A stretch of DNA of 64,000 bases from the NCBI RefSeq assembly GCF_003666685.1, contig NZ_RCIZ01000010.1:1-64000 (forward strand), given 5' to 3'. This document shows, piece by piece, positions 28,725-37,017 of this stretch. Source of the stretch: Mesorhizobium sp. YM1C-6-2 (GTDB taxonomy: Bacteria > Pseudomonadota > Alphaproteobacteria > Rhizobiales > Rhizobiaceae). How positions within the stretch are numbered: the first letter of the stretch is position 1; every line of letters starts with the position of its first letter. The translations under genes and the position numbers were made by a program. Under the pieces are notes generated by a model. That model made no database searches. It had not been told where the DNA came from and worked only from the letters and a program-made list of their open reading frames with translations.

Positions 28725-29393
28725 TCAGCGGGTTTTTAGGTAAAAGGTTTTGGATGTCGGCAGATGCGCCCGGCACAGCCTTGCCAGCAATGCCCCGTCG
28801 CCCTGCTTCAGCGCGTCGATCATGGCATGGTGCTCGTTGCGGGCCGTCTCGCGTGCCTGGGCGTCCTTGAGCGCCGCGAAGCGGATAGAATGGGCGCGCT
28901 GCGAGGCGCTGTCGATGGCTTCCGCCAGGAACGGGTTGGCGCAAAGCGAGAAAAGCAGCTTGTGGAAAGCGAGATTGCTTCTGAAAATGCCGGCATAGTC
29001 CACGTCCCGGACAGAACGGTCATGGCCGGCCTGAATGGCCTCGAGTTCGGCAAGGGCCGCCGGGTCTACCGGAAACCGGATCTGAAGCGCCGCCTGCGTT
29101 TCCAGCAATTCGCGCAGCTCGTAGAGCTGTTCGACCTCCAGCGCAGAGTAGGCCCGGACCTGTGCGCCGCGGTTCGGCACGCGCTCGATCAGCCCCATGC
29201 GGTCGAGTTCCATCAGCGCCTGGCGGATGACATGGCGCTTGGTATCGAAGCGCGCGAGAAGAGCATCCTCCACCAACCGCTCGCGCGGCAGAAGTTCGCC
29301 GAGGACGATGTCTTCCTCGAGTTGGGATACGATCTCCTCGAGCGTGGAGCCCGAAAATTTCTGGTGCGCATCGTCCAAGTCGGCCAAGCCCAT
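28725..29393 (-). CDS. GntR-family regulator, FadR subgroup with FCD domain
   Basis: A 222-residue regulator. The winged helix (LEEDIVLGELLPRERLVEDA, then RFDTKRHVIRQALMELDRMG) is in residues 17-85. The all-helical FCD effector domain follows, with candidate metal-binding His residues in NLAFHKLLF, EHHAMIDAL and CRAHL. It is downstream of the hydroxyacid dehydrogenase gene, 46 bases away. A 12-base motif at 29436-29447 before its start recurs in the dehydrogenase/dehydratase promoter, suggesting it controls both itself and that catabolic set. Confidence 0.9.
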   Translation of the reverse strand: MGLADLDDAHQKFSGSTLEEIVSQLEEDIVLGELLPRERLVEDALLARFDTKRHVIRQALMELDRMGLIERVPNRGAQVRAYSALEVEQLYELRELLETQAALQIRFPVDPAALAELEAIQAGHDRSVRDVDYAGIFRSNLAFHKLLFSLCANPFLAEAIDSASQRAHSIRFAALKDAQARETARNEHHAMIDALKQGDGALLARLCRAHLPTSKTFYLKTR

Positions 29394-29435
29394 CTCTTGC
29401 CCTCGCTATCTGATAACGAATGACCTTCGCCCCGG

Positions 29436-29447
29436 ATTGTCAATAAT
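29436..29447. promoter_or_regulatory. Operator-like motif upstream of the GntR gene
   Basis: ATTGTCAATAAT lies 43 bases before the GntR start codon and overlaps the dehydrogenase stop codon. Its exact reverse complement ATTATTGACAAT is present at 30414-30425 in the divergent promoter. Shared sites of this kind suggest regulator binding. Confidence 0.5.
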
Positions 29448-30393
29448 CAAGGGCATCAGGTGGGTGCCCACCCTCCTTGAACCGGGCAAGATTGTCCAGC
29501 GCACGCCAGCCCATGGCATTGCGGGTCTCGACCGTGGCGCTGCCCATATGCGGCGTTAGGAAGACGTTCGGAAAATCCCCGAAGCGCAGGTCGAAGGCAG
29601 GCTCGCCGCGGAAGACATCCAGCCCGGCTGCTCCGATCTGGCCCGACGCGAGCGCCGCCAGCAGCGCCTCTTCATCGATCAGATCGCCGCGCGCGGTGTT
29701 GATGAGGATCGCGCCGCGCGGAAGCAGGTGAAGGCGTTCCCGGGTCATGACGGGAGACCCGGCGGAAGGCACGTGCAGGCTGACGAAGGCACATTGCGGC
29801 AGCATTTCCTCGATGGTGTCGAGGTAGCGCGCACCGATCGCCTCGTCGTCTGGCAGGCGGTGACGGTTGTGGTAGAGGATGTGCATGCCGAAGCCGCGCG
29901 CCCGGCTTGCAACGGCCCTGCCGATGCGACCCATCCCGATGATTCCAAGGTTTTTTCCGCTCGGCTGCACGCCGAGCATCTCGTTCAGGGCAAACCGCCT
30001 GCGCCAGCCTGCATCCATCACTGCAGCATATTCCTTCGCGCGGCGCGCGGCGCAAAGCAGAAGCATCATGGCGAGGTCGGCGGTGGCGTCCGTCAGCACG
30101 TCCGGCGTGTTGGTGACGATGATACCGCGGGCCCTGGCGGCCTTGCGGTCGATATGGTCGAAGCCGACGCTGCAGGTTGCGATGATCTTCACCGTCTCCG
30201 GAAATGCCGCGATCGTCGCGGCATCGAGTTTTTGCCGCGACGACACCAGCACGCCCCGCGCCGCACTGGAACGAAGGGCGGCGACCAGCGCCTCGGAGTC
30301 GAGTTCCTGCTCCTGCGACAGAACGGCATCGAATTCGATCCTGGCGCGATCGGCCACGTCTTGGGGAACGGGGCTGGCAATGACAATGCGCAT
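29440..30393 (-). CDS. D-isomer-specific 2-hydroxyacid dehydrogenase
   Basis: A 317-residue NAD(P)-dependent enzyme that interconverts a 2-keto acid and a D-2-hydroxy acid. The nucleotide-binding motif is GIIGMGRIGRAVASRARGFG near residue 150. The catalytic Arg is in NTARGDLIDEEALLAAL, and the acid/His pair ends in FLTPHMGSATVETRNAM. Length is typical for the GyaR/HprA group. It is divergent from an IlvD/Edd-type sugar-acid dehydratase and could reduce or oxidise the keto-acid product of that pathway. Confidence 0.9.
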   Translation of the reverse strand: MRIVIASPVPQDVADRARIEFDAVLSQEQELDSEALVAALRSSAARGVLVSSRQKLDAATIAAFPETVKIIATCSVGFDHIDRKAARARGIIVTNTPDVLTDATADLAMMLLLCAARRAKEYAAVMDAGWRRRFALNEMLGVQPSGKNLGIIGMGRIGRAVASRARGFGMHILYHNRHRLPDDEAIGARYLDTIEEMLPQCAFVSLHVPSAGSPVMTRERLHLLPRGAILINTARGDLIDEEALLAALASGQIGAAGLDVFRGEPAFDLRFGDFPNVFLTPHMGSATVETRNAMGWRALDNLARFKEGGHPPDALDY

Positions 30394-30405
30394 CTCGATC
30401 TCCTA

Positions 30406-30425
30406 TCAATAATATTATTGACAAT
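30406..30425. promoter_or_regulatory. Palindromic operator-like site between dehydrogenase and dehydratase genes
   Basis: TCAATAATATTATTGA at 30406-30421 is a perfect 16-base palindrome in the 78-base divergent promoter. Its right half, extended to ATTATTGACAAT (30414-30425), repeats the motif upstream of the GntR gene. It is the best candidate for the GntR/FCD regulator operator. Confidence 0.6.
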
Positions 30426-30471
30426 TTAGACCCAGGCAGTCAACTGTGGCGCGAGCACGAGGAGCGCTGGA

Positions 30472-32181
30472 ATGACGGACTGGAAAGGGATGCATAAAAA
30501 CGTCGCCCATTACGGCGACGCTGACTTTTCCATTTATCTGCGGAAGGCCTTCATCAAGGCGATGGGCTATACCGACCAGGCTCTCGACAGGCCGATCGTC
30601 GGCATCATCGACACCGGTTCCGATTATAACGCCTGCCATCGCAACGTTCCCGACCTGATTGAGGCGGCCAAGCGCGGCGTCATGCTGGCTGGGGGTATCC
30701 CCATGGCTTTCCCGGTCATCTCGCTGCAGGAGAGCTTTTCCCACCCCACCAGCATGTACCTTCGCAACCTGATGGCGCTCGACGTGGAAGAGATGATCCG
30801 CGCCCAGCCGATGGATGCGGTGATCCTGCTCGGCGGCTGCGACAAGACCGTGCCGGCGCTGCTCATGGGCGCGGCCAGCGCCAATGTTCCGGCCATTCTT
30901 CTCGTGACCGGCCCGATGAGCGCCGGTAGCTGGCGCGGCGAAAAGATCGGCGCCTGTACCGATTGCCGCCGGTTCTGGGGTCGCTACCGCGCCGGCGAAC
31001 TGAGCCGGGAGGAAATTACCGAGGTCAACGACGAATTGGCGCCGACGATCGGTACGTGCGGCGTCATGGGAACCGCCAGCACGATGGCCCTGGCAGCCGA
31101 AAGCCTCGGGATCATGCTGCCGGAAGGGGCCTGTACGCCGGCCGTGTTTGCCGAACGGCGCCGTCTGGCCGAGCGGACCGGTGAGCGAGCGGTACAGATC
31201 GCGGCCGAGGGCCTGACGCCGGACAAGATCATGACGCCGGCTGCGTTCCGCAATGCCTTCCGGGTGGTGCTCGCCGCCGGAGGCTCGACCAACGCCATCA
31301 TCCATCTGACGGCGATTGCCGGGCGGCTCGGCATCGAGGTCGATCTCGACCGCGTCGACGAGATCGGCCGCGAGATTCCGGTGCTGGTGGACCTGAAGCC
31401 GACGGGCCAGCACTACATGGAGGACCTCCATCGCGCCGGAGGGCTGACCCCGCTGCTGCGTCAGCTCAGCCCCCTGCTGGAACTGGACTGTCTGACGATT
31501 ACCGGAAAAAGCCTCGGCGAAAATGTTCGCGCGGCGAGGCCGGACTGGCCCCAGACCGTGGTGCGGCCGCTGGAGAACCCTATCCATGCTGGCGGCGGTC
31601 TGGCGATCCTCAAAGGCAACATCGCTCCCAAGGGCGCCGTGATTAAGAAGGCGGCCGCCAATGCAGCCCTTTGCAGGCATCGCGGGCGGGCGGTGGTATT
31701 CGAGAATCTCACTGACCTCGCCGACAGGATCGATTCCGCCGATCTCGACGTCGGCCCGGACGATATCCTGGTGCTGCGCAATGCCGGCCCCAAGGGAGGG
31801 CCGGGAATGCCGGAAGCCGGCTATATCCCGATACCGAAGAAGCTGGCGCAGAAGGGCGTCAAGGACATGGTCCGCATTTCGGATGCGCGCATGAGCGGGA
31901 CGGCTTTCGGTACCATCGTGCTGCACATCACGCCCGAGGCTGCCGAAGGCGGCCCGCTGGCGCTGGTCGAGAACGGAGACGTCATCAGCCTCGACGTCGA
32001 TGCGCGGCGGCTGGAACTGGAAGTCGATGCCGAGGAGCTGGAACGGCGGCGCTCCGCGGCGCGCAAGGCCCCCGAGCCCGTACAGCGTGGCTATGCATTC
32101 CTGCATTTCCACTACGTTACCCAGGCCGACACGGGATGCGACCTCGCTTTCGCCATCCCTCCCTACACGTCCAGGATGTGA
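30472..32181 (+). CDS. IlvD/Edd-family sugar-acid dehydratase
   Basis: A 569-residue iron-sulfur dehydratase. Cluster-binding cysteines are seen in LLGGCDKTVPAL (about residue 123) and GACTDCRRFWGRY (about 162-166), with GTCGVMGTASTMA and GGSTNAIIHLTAIAGRLG following. The C terminus has SDARMSGTAFGTI. Family members dehydrate dihydroxy acids or aldonates (xylonate, arabinonate, gluconate) to 2-keto-3-deoxy acids. The catabolic context (OtnC/OtnK, hydroxyacid dehydrogenase) favours a sugar acid over branched-chain amino acid synthesis. The ATG at 30472 has an upstream GAGGAG. Confidence 0.9.
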   Translation: MTDWKGMHKNVAHYGDADFSIYLRKAFIKAMGYTDQALDRPIVGIIDTGSDYNACHRNVPDLIEAAKRGVMLAGGIPMAFPVISLQESFSHPTSMYLRNLMALDVEEMIRAQPMDAVILLGGCDKTVPALLMGAASANVPAILLVTGPMSAGSWRGEKIGACTDCRRFWGRYRAGELSREEITEVNDELAPTIGTCGVMGTASTMALAAESLGIMLPEGACTPAVFAERRRLAERTGERAVQIAAEGLTPDKIMTPAAFRNAFRVVLAAGGSTNAIIHLTAIAGRLGIEVDLDRVDEIGREIPVLVDLKPTGQHYMEDLHRAGGLTPLLRQLSPLLELDCLTITGKSLGENVRAARPDWPQTVVRPLENPIHAGGGLAILKGNIAPKGAVIKKAAANAALCRHRGRAVVFENLTDLADRIDSADLDVGPDDILVLRNAGPKGGPGMPEAGYIPIPKKLAQKGVKDMVRISDARMSGTAFGTIVLHITPEAAEGGPLALVENGDVISLDVDARRLELEVDAEELERRRSAARKAPEPVQRGYAFLHFHYVTQADTGCDLAFAIPPYTSRM

Positions 32182-32220
32182 GGCCAGGTCGTCCCTTCCG
32201 TCACCGGACAGCGGGATCGG

Positions 32221-32856
32221 TCAAGGCTCGCCGTATCTGGTGCGAAGTTCCTCGATTTGCTGTGTGTTCAGGTGGCGCGGGCCTTGGCCGCGCAGCAGCA
32301 TCTGCAGCTTTGCGCTTTCCTCCAGTTCCTCGGCTGCGTAGACCGCGGAGACGATATCCGGGCCGCTGACGACCGGCCCGTGATTGCCAAGCAGCACCGC
32401 CGCGTGCCGTCCCTTCAGGCCACGGATCATTTCACCGGTCAGCGGTGAGCCAGGCATCGTGTAGGGGAGATATTTCAGGCGGCCCACGCGCATGATCAGA
32501 TAGGGAGTGATCGGCTCCAGGCAGTCATCCTCATCGGCTATCGAGAGGCACGAAAGGGCAGTGGCGTAAGTCGAATGCAGATGGACGACCGCCTTGTATT
32601 GCGGGCGCGTGGCGTAGAAGGCGAGATGAAGCGGCAATTCCTTGGATGGCGGAAGGCCGTCCACATGCTTTCCCTCAAGGTCGAGTTTCGACAGGCTTTC
32701 CGGATCGAGATGCCCGAGCGAGGAATTGGTCGGCGTCATGAGATAGCCGTCCGCGACGGCGGCGCTCATATTGCCGGCCGAGCCGACGGAATAGCCTCGC
32801 TCGAAAAGCGAGCGCGCCAGCCGGGTGATTTCCTGCCTGAGTTCCGCCTCGGTCAT
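32221..32856 (-). CDS. otnC: Class II aldolase family, OtnC-like 3-oxo-tetronate 4-phosphate decarboxylase
   Basis: A 211-residue zinc enzyme of the class II aldolase/adducin fold. Metal ligands are in VVHLHSTYATAL (about residue 93) and the distal histidine in LLGNHGPVV, with the acid near SKELPLHLAFY. It overlaps the OtnK-like gene by 4 bases. In four-carbon acid sugar catabolism OtnC decarboxylates 3-oxo-tetronate 4-phosphate to dihydroxyacetone phosphate. The pairing with OtnK supports this over an L-fuculose-type aldolase. Confidence 0.82.
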   Translation of the reverse strand: MTEAELRQEITRLARSLFERGYSVGSAGNMSAAVADGYLMTPTNSSLGHLDPESLSKLDLEGKHVDGLPPSKELPLHLAFYATRPQYKAVVHLHSTYATALSCLSIADEDDCLEPITPYLIMRVGRLKYLPYTMPGSPLTGEMIRGLKGRHAAVLLGNHGPVVSGPDIVSAVYAAEELEESAKLQMLLRGQGPRHLNTQQIEELRTRYGEP

Positions 32857-34127
32857 TCCGCAGCTTCCATCCTCGCCAATGCCTTGTCGAAGAAGTCGAC
32901 AGCGCCGAAATTGCCCGACTTGAGGGCAAGCGCCATTCTGGGGCCGGCCTTCGAAAGCAGGACCGGCACACCCGGATCGATCTCCCGGCCTATGGCGAGC
33001 GGCCCCAATTCGAGCGCCGACACCACGGCACCGGAGGTTTCGCCGCCGGCGACGATGAGCCGGCGGACACCACCGGCAACCAGTTGCCGGGCAACCTTGC
33101 CGAAGAATCCGTCGATCGCTGCCGACGCGCGGGCGGCACCGTAGCGCGCCTGAATTTCAACCACCGTTGCAGGGTCGGCCGAGGTGAAGGCGAGCGGCGC
33201 ACGACCCTCATTCTCCCTCAGGAACAAGACCGCTTCTTCCGGTTTCAACCGCTCCTCGACGATGGCGCCCACATCGAGGGCCAATGTGGGATGAAGCCGT
33301 GCGTGGTGTTCCACCTGTTCGCGCGTTCGCCCCGAACAACTGCCGGCAAGGATGGCCTCCGGCCCGGACACCGCCGACGCTTGCGGGGCGCTGCCGCGCG
33401 CGGCACCGATGAGGATGAAATTCCGTGGCAGGCCAAGCGCGATGCCGGAGCCGCCCGTGATCAGCGGCTGCCCTGCGCAGGCCGTTGCGATGGTAATGAG
33501 GTCCGCGTCGCCGATGGCGTCCACGATCACCAGCGTTTCGCCCCGCCCTGCGGCAGCTTCGAGCGCGGTCTTGACGGCCTCGGGGCCGCTGGACACGACG
33601 CCTGCCGGGACGAAGCCGACCGGCGTGGCACATTGCTGCTTCAGCCACCGGCGCAGGTCGGCATCCGTCATCGGGTTGATCGGATGGTTCTCAAGGCCGG
33701 ATTCGTTGAGAAGCCGATCCTGAACGAACAGATGGCCCTGGTAGACGGTTCGGCCGGCGGCGGGAAAGGCCGGACAGGCAACGACCCCGCGCACGCCCAG
33801 TACCCTGGCAAGGGCTTCGCCTACGGGACCGATATTTCCTTCGGGCGTCGAATCGAAGGTCGAGCAATATTTGAAAATGACTTGCCGGCAACCGTGCCGG
33901 CGCAGCCATTCCAGGGCTTGCAGCGATTGCGCGACCGCTTCCGCAGGCGGGATGGAGCGGCTCTTGAGAGCGATGACGCAGGCTTCCTCGTCCGGCGCCG
34001 GGTCCTGCTGCGGGACACCGAGATACTGGCTGGTTCGCAACCCGCCCTCGTCGCTTATGCCTTTGGCCAGCGTATTGGCGATATCGCTGGCACCCGTGAA
34101 ATCGTCCGCGATGACACCGATCAGCAT
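32853..34127 (-). CDS. otnK: Four-carbon acid sugar kinase family, OtnK-like 3-oxo-tetronate kinase
   Basis: A 424-residue kinase of the DUF1537 family. The N-terminal substrate domain starts IGVIADDFTGASDIANTLAK. The C-terminal nucleotide domain has RRLIVAGGETSGAVVSALEL and DPGVPVLLSKAGPRMALALK with GNFG near the end. It should phosphorylate 3-oxo-tetronates (keto forms of threonate/erythronate). The ATG at 34127 is preferred; the frame extends to 34160 inside the upstream gene. The start overlaps the racemase-like gene by 7 bases and the stop overlaps otnC by 4. Confidence 0.87.
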   Translation of the reverse strand: MLIGVIADDFTGASDIANTLAKGISDEGGLRTSQYLGVPQQDPAPDEEACVIALKSRSIPPAEAVAQSLQALEWLRRHGCRQVIFKYCSTFDSTPEGNIGPVGEALARVLGVRGVVACPAFPAAGRTVYQGHLFVQDRLLNESGLENHPINPMTDADLRRWLKQQCATPVGFVPAGVVSSGPEAVKTALEAAAGRGETLVIVDAIGDADLITIATACAGQPLITGGSGIALGLPRNFILIGAARGSAPQASAVSGPEAILAGSCSGRTREQVEHHARLHPTLALDVGAIVEERLKPEEAVLFLRENEGRAPLAFTSADPATVVEIQARYGAARASAAIDGFFGKVARQLVAGGVRRLIVAGGETSGAVVSALELGPLAIGREIDPGVPVLLSKAGPRMALALKSGNFGAVDFFDKALARMEAAE

Positions 34128-34804
34128 GCCGTACCGTTGCCTCGTTGGCCGATCAGGCACTTCATCTGCTGGACAGCCGACCGGGGCGCCGTCAGAACGG
34201 GGAGGGGGATCCTGGCCTGCACGGCCTCGGCGGCTGCGGAGGTCGAGAAGTGGGCAAGCATGACCGCATCCATACCGGCCAGCTCGGGCGCGCGCTCGGC
34301 CACCAGACGGTTGTGGGTTTCGTGATCACCCTTGCGCAGGCGGTCGATCGCGTCGTCCACGAGCACGGTGGTTAGGGTGGCGCCAGCATACCGATCGGCG
34401 GCATAGGCGGCGAACTCCGCTTCCATCGTCGGGACGGAGGGCCCGAAGGTTGCCAGCATGCCGATGCGGCGGCCCTTTTCCAAGGCGGCGGCGAACATCG
34501 CCTCGTTGGGCTTCACCACGGGGATCGGCAGGTCTTGCGCCATCCGCTCTATGGCGGGCCCGAAGGCCGAACAGGTCACCAGCACGCCATCCGCGCCGAT
34601 AAGATGAGCGTACCGGCCGAACGCCACGAAGCGCGCGATCAGCTTCTCGGACAGCGTGTCCGCCTCCTTGGCCCGGTCAATGGTCAATCCGTCATCGAGA
34701 AGGTTGACGGTTTCGGCCCCAGGCCAGTTCTGCGCGAAAGCCGCATGGACCGGCGCCATCGCCACCGGCGTGGCATGAAGAAGAACGATCCGTGGCTTTG
34801 CCAT
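34121..34804 (-). CDS. Asp/Glu racemase superfamily protein
   Basis: A 227-residue protein of the aspartate/glutamate/hydantoin racemase fold. The first cysteine site is seen in GVLVTCSAFGPAIERM (about residue 80). The second active-site Cys expected in true racemases is not evident: the matching segment reads DAVMLAHFSTSAAAEA. So it may be an isomerase or another activity for sugar acids rather than an amino acid racemase. It is cotranscribed with OtnK and OtnC. Confidence 0.78.
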   Translation of the reverse strand: MAKPRIVLLHATPVAMAPVHAAFAQNWPGAETVNLLDDGLTIDRAKEADTLSEKLIARFVAFGRYAHLIGADGVLVTCSAFGPAIERMAQDLPIPVVKPNEAMFAAALEKGRRIGMLATFGPSVPTMEAEFAAYAADRYAGATLTTVLVDDAIDRLRKGDHETHNRLVAERAPELAGMDAVMLAHFSTSAAAEAVQARIPLPVLTAPRSAVQQMKCLIGQRGNGTAC

Positions 34805-34821
34805 TTTAGTCTCCGAAAACA

Positions 34822-35290
34822 CTATTGTCGGGGCGACAGGCCGGCCGCCGCATATGCCTTCATGGCATCGGCGGAAGACAGGGCCTGCACCAGCTGCCGT
34901 GCCTGTTCCTGCCGTGGCGACGAGCGCAGCACGGCGGCGGAAAATCCGGTGACGCTGGCGACTTCCGGCGGCAACGGCCCGACCAGCTCGACACCCTTCA
35001 CCATGATGAGTTCGCTGATCTGCTGGATTGCGAGGTCGGCTTCGCCGCTGACCAGTTTTTCCGCCGTCAGCCCTTCCGGAATCACGACCGCCTTCTGCCG
35101 TACCGCCTCGCCGATGCCCAGGCGGTCGATGAGCTTCTCGAAATAGATGCCGCTCGCTCCGGCCCTGGAATAGGCGATGGCGGAACAAGACAGCACGGCC
35201 TGCCGGAATGCCTCGGTCGTGGCGATATCCGGCTTGGGCTTTCCGGCCAGCACGGCGAGACCGACCATGGCGTCGGCAAGAGCCACGCAA
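34822..35290 (-). pseudogene. ModA-like substrate-binding protein, C-terminal fragment
   Basis: From about 35285 the minus strand encodes DAMVGLAVLAGKPKPDIATT and continues through VVIPEGLTAEKLVSGEADLA and ISELIMVKGVELVGPLPPEV to AYAAAGLSPRQ. This matches the C-terminal 150 or so residues of ModA-type periplasmic binding proteins. The N-terminal hundred residues and the signal peptide are missing. Upstream in another frame is the Na/Pi cotransporter gene, so a deletion has probably joined the two genes. It ends 17 bases before the racemase-like start. Confidence 0.72.
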
Positions 35291-36728
35291 TCTCGGGCGA
35301 AACATTCCAGCCGATGGGAGCGGCCTGGGCGCCGAGGGCCGTTTCCGAGGTGATAGAGTTTCCAACTGCCTCGGCTCCGTGCATTGTCCGTGCGCACAGT
35401 TCGGCAACGTGAATATTGTGAGCGGCTGCGACCGTCTGTATTTCCAGCCCACAGTCCGTTACGGCTTCTACGAGGCGCGAGGCGTGTTCCAAGGCATGTA
35501 GCGTGCTCGTCATGCGCAGTCGCTCGGCCTCGGTCTCGGGAGGTTCCTTCAATTCGGACAGGAATCCCCACACCTCCTCGAGCGTGGCTGCCGCCGCAGC
35601 GTCATGCGCCACATGGCCCCCTCGGCCCGAAAGCGCAGCGGAAACCGAAGCCGCGGTGGTCGACACCACATCCGCGACGACTCGCCGGGCTGTTTCGACC
35701 GCGATCACCGGACTGGTGAGCGTGCTCGGATCGAGCGCGCGCTGAAGCGCCGTCTGCCTGGAGGGCAAGAGCCGCTCCACGACGCGGGTGAACCACTGTA
35801 TTGCAGGAAGGAGCACCGCAACCCCGATGACATTGTAAGCCGTGTGATAGGCGGCGAGGAGCGTCATGCCGTCGATCGAGGCGGCAAGAGCCCTCATCAG
35901 GGCCGCCGTGAATGGAAAGGCGATGATCGCGATTAGCGCGGCCAGGACCTTGAACAGGACATAGGCAAGGGCGAGACGCTTTGCCGTTGCGCCGGCACCG
36001 ATGGCCGCCAATGCGGAGCTCGTCGCCGTACCGATATTCTGGCCGACGATCAGCGCCGCACCCTGTTCCAGGCTTATGGCCCCGGCGTAGAAGGCCGAAA
36101 TGGTGACGGCGATAGCGGCCGTCGAGGATTGCATGACCGCAGTCATCGCGAGGCCGACGGTGATCAGGATCAAGAGGCCAACCGACCCGGCCATCCAGCC
36201 GACACCCGGCGCGCCGAGCACCCCCGGAAGGTCCGACGGATGCAGGCTCTCGGCAAGGCCTCCCATGCCCTGTTGGAGAGTTGTCAACCCGTAGAGAACC
36301 AGCGCGAAACCGGCAAGCGCGCTGCCCGACGCCGCTATCCGCCCGTTTCCCAGCAATTTGGCCAGCGCGCCAATAAAGATCATCGGAAACGCATAGACCG
36401 AGAGCGAGACGCGCACGCCGATGAGCGCCACGAGCCAGCCGGTGCCCGTCGTGCCCACATTGGCGCCGAACACGAGGCCGAGCCCCTGCGGGAAGGTCAG
36501 AAGTCCGGCATTGACGAGGCCGATGGTCGTCATCGTCACTGCGCTCGACGACTGCACAAGCAACGTCACGATCGCGCCCCAGAAGGCGCCTGAGAGCGGT
36601 GTGGCCGCTGCCTTGCCAAGAACCGTACGCAGAGCAGACCCTGCCAGGGCCTTCAGGCCGTCGGTCATGACAGCCATGCCGAGCAGGAACAGACCAACGC
36701 CGCCGAGAACAGCAATTATTGTCGACAT
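35082..36728 (-). CDS. Na/Pi cotransporter family protein, 3' end lost by fusion
   Basis: A NptA/YjbB-like membrane protein. Two Na/Pi repeats carry the QSSS motifs: VTLLVQSSSAVTMTTIGLVN near residue 60 and MTAVMQSSTAAIAVT near residue 200. Both are followed by FGANVGTT or GQNIGTA loops. A PhoU-like cytoplasmic helical region begins at about residue 330. Homology stops near residue 480 (about 35285). The last 65 residues are low-complexity Pro/Ser/Arg sequence read out of frame over the substrate-binding protein fragment. Transport helices are intact, so residual function is possible, but the C terminus is not native. Confidence 0.75.
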   Translation of the reverse strand: MSTIIAVLGGVGLFLLGMAVMTDGLKALAGSALRTVLGKAAATPLSGAFWGAIVTLLVQSSSAVTMTTIGLVNAGLLTFPQGLGLVFGANVGTTGTGWLVALIGVRVSLSVYAFPMIFIGALAKLLGNGRIAASGSALAGFALVLYGLTTLQQGMGGLAESLHPSDLPGVLGAPGVGWMAGSVGLLILITVGLAMTAVMQSSTAAIAVTISAFYAGAISLEQGAALIVGQNIGTATSSALAAIGAGATAKRLALAYVLFKVLAALIAIIAFPFTAALMRALAASIDGMTLLAAYHTAYNVIGVAVLLPAIQWFTRVVERLLPSRQTALQRALDPSTLTSPVIAVETARRVVADVVSTTAASVSAALSGRGGHVAHDAAAAATLEEVWGFLSELKEPPETEAERLRMTSTLHALEHASRLVEAVTDCGLEIQTVAAAHNIHVAELCARTMHGAEAVGNSITSETALGAQAAPIGWNVSPEIAWLLPTPWSVSPCWPESPSRISPRPRHSGRPCCLVPPSPIPGPERAASISRSSSTAWASARRYGRRRS

Positions 36729-36842
36729 AAACGTCTCGTCTTACTGGCGCTCAAGCCTTGGGCTCGCGGAGCCAGGGCACAGCCGACCCTATGCCGCCCC
36801 TTTGCTACGATAAAGCATTTATGAACGCGCAGCGGTGTTGCG

Positions 36843-37007
36843 CAATCCGCCTTCACCAGCAAGAAGGCCGACGAGAGTTTTTCACAGGCCATACCCATTC
36901 CGGACGTTGAGGAGCGCGGCGAGGTGATGAAGGATATCGAAAAGTTCCCGGCGGCGCGCCCGCGCTATCAGCACCGTGAGCCGTGGGAGGTTCTAGGGAG
37001 CAGCTGA
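36843..37007 (+). other. Possible coding relic of about 54 residues
   Basis: In the gap between the Na/Pi gene and the C45 gene the plus strand reads without stop as QSAFTSKKADESFSQAIPIP, then DVEERGEVMKDIEKFPAARP and RYQHREPWEVLGSS before TGA. The composition looks protein-like, but there is no start codon with a ribosome site and I do not recognise the family. It may be the tail of a lost gene. Confidence 0.3.
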
Positions 37008-37017
37008 TAGTGCGTTG

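Noticed and set aside
30415-32112. Minus-strand open frame opposite the IlvD/Edd dehydratase.
   Set aside because: It is the antisense shadow of a conserved enzyme, and its translation is not protein-like.
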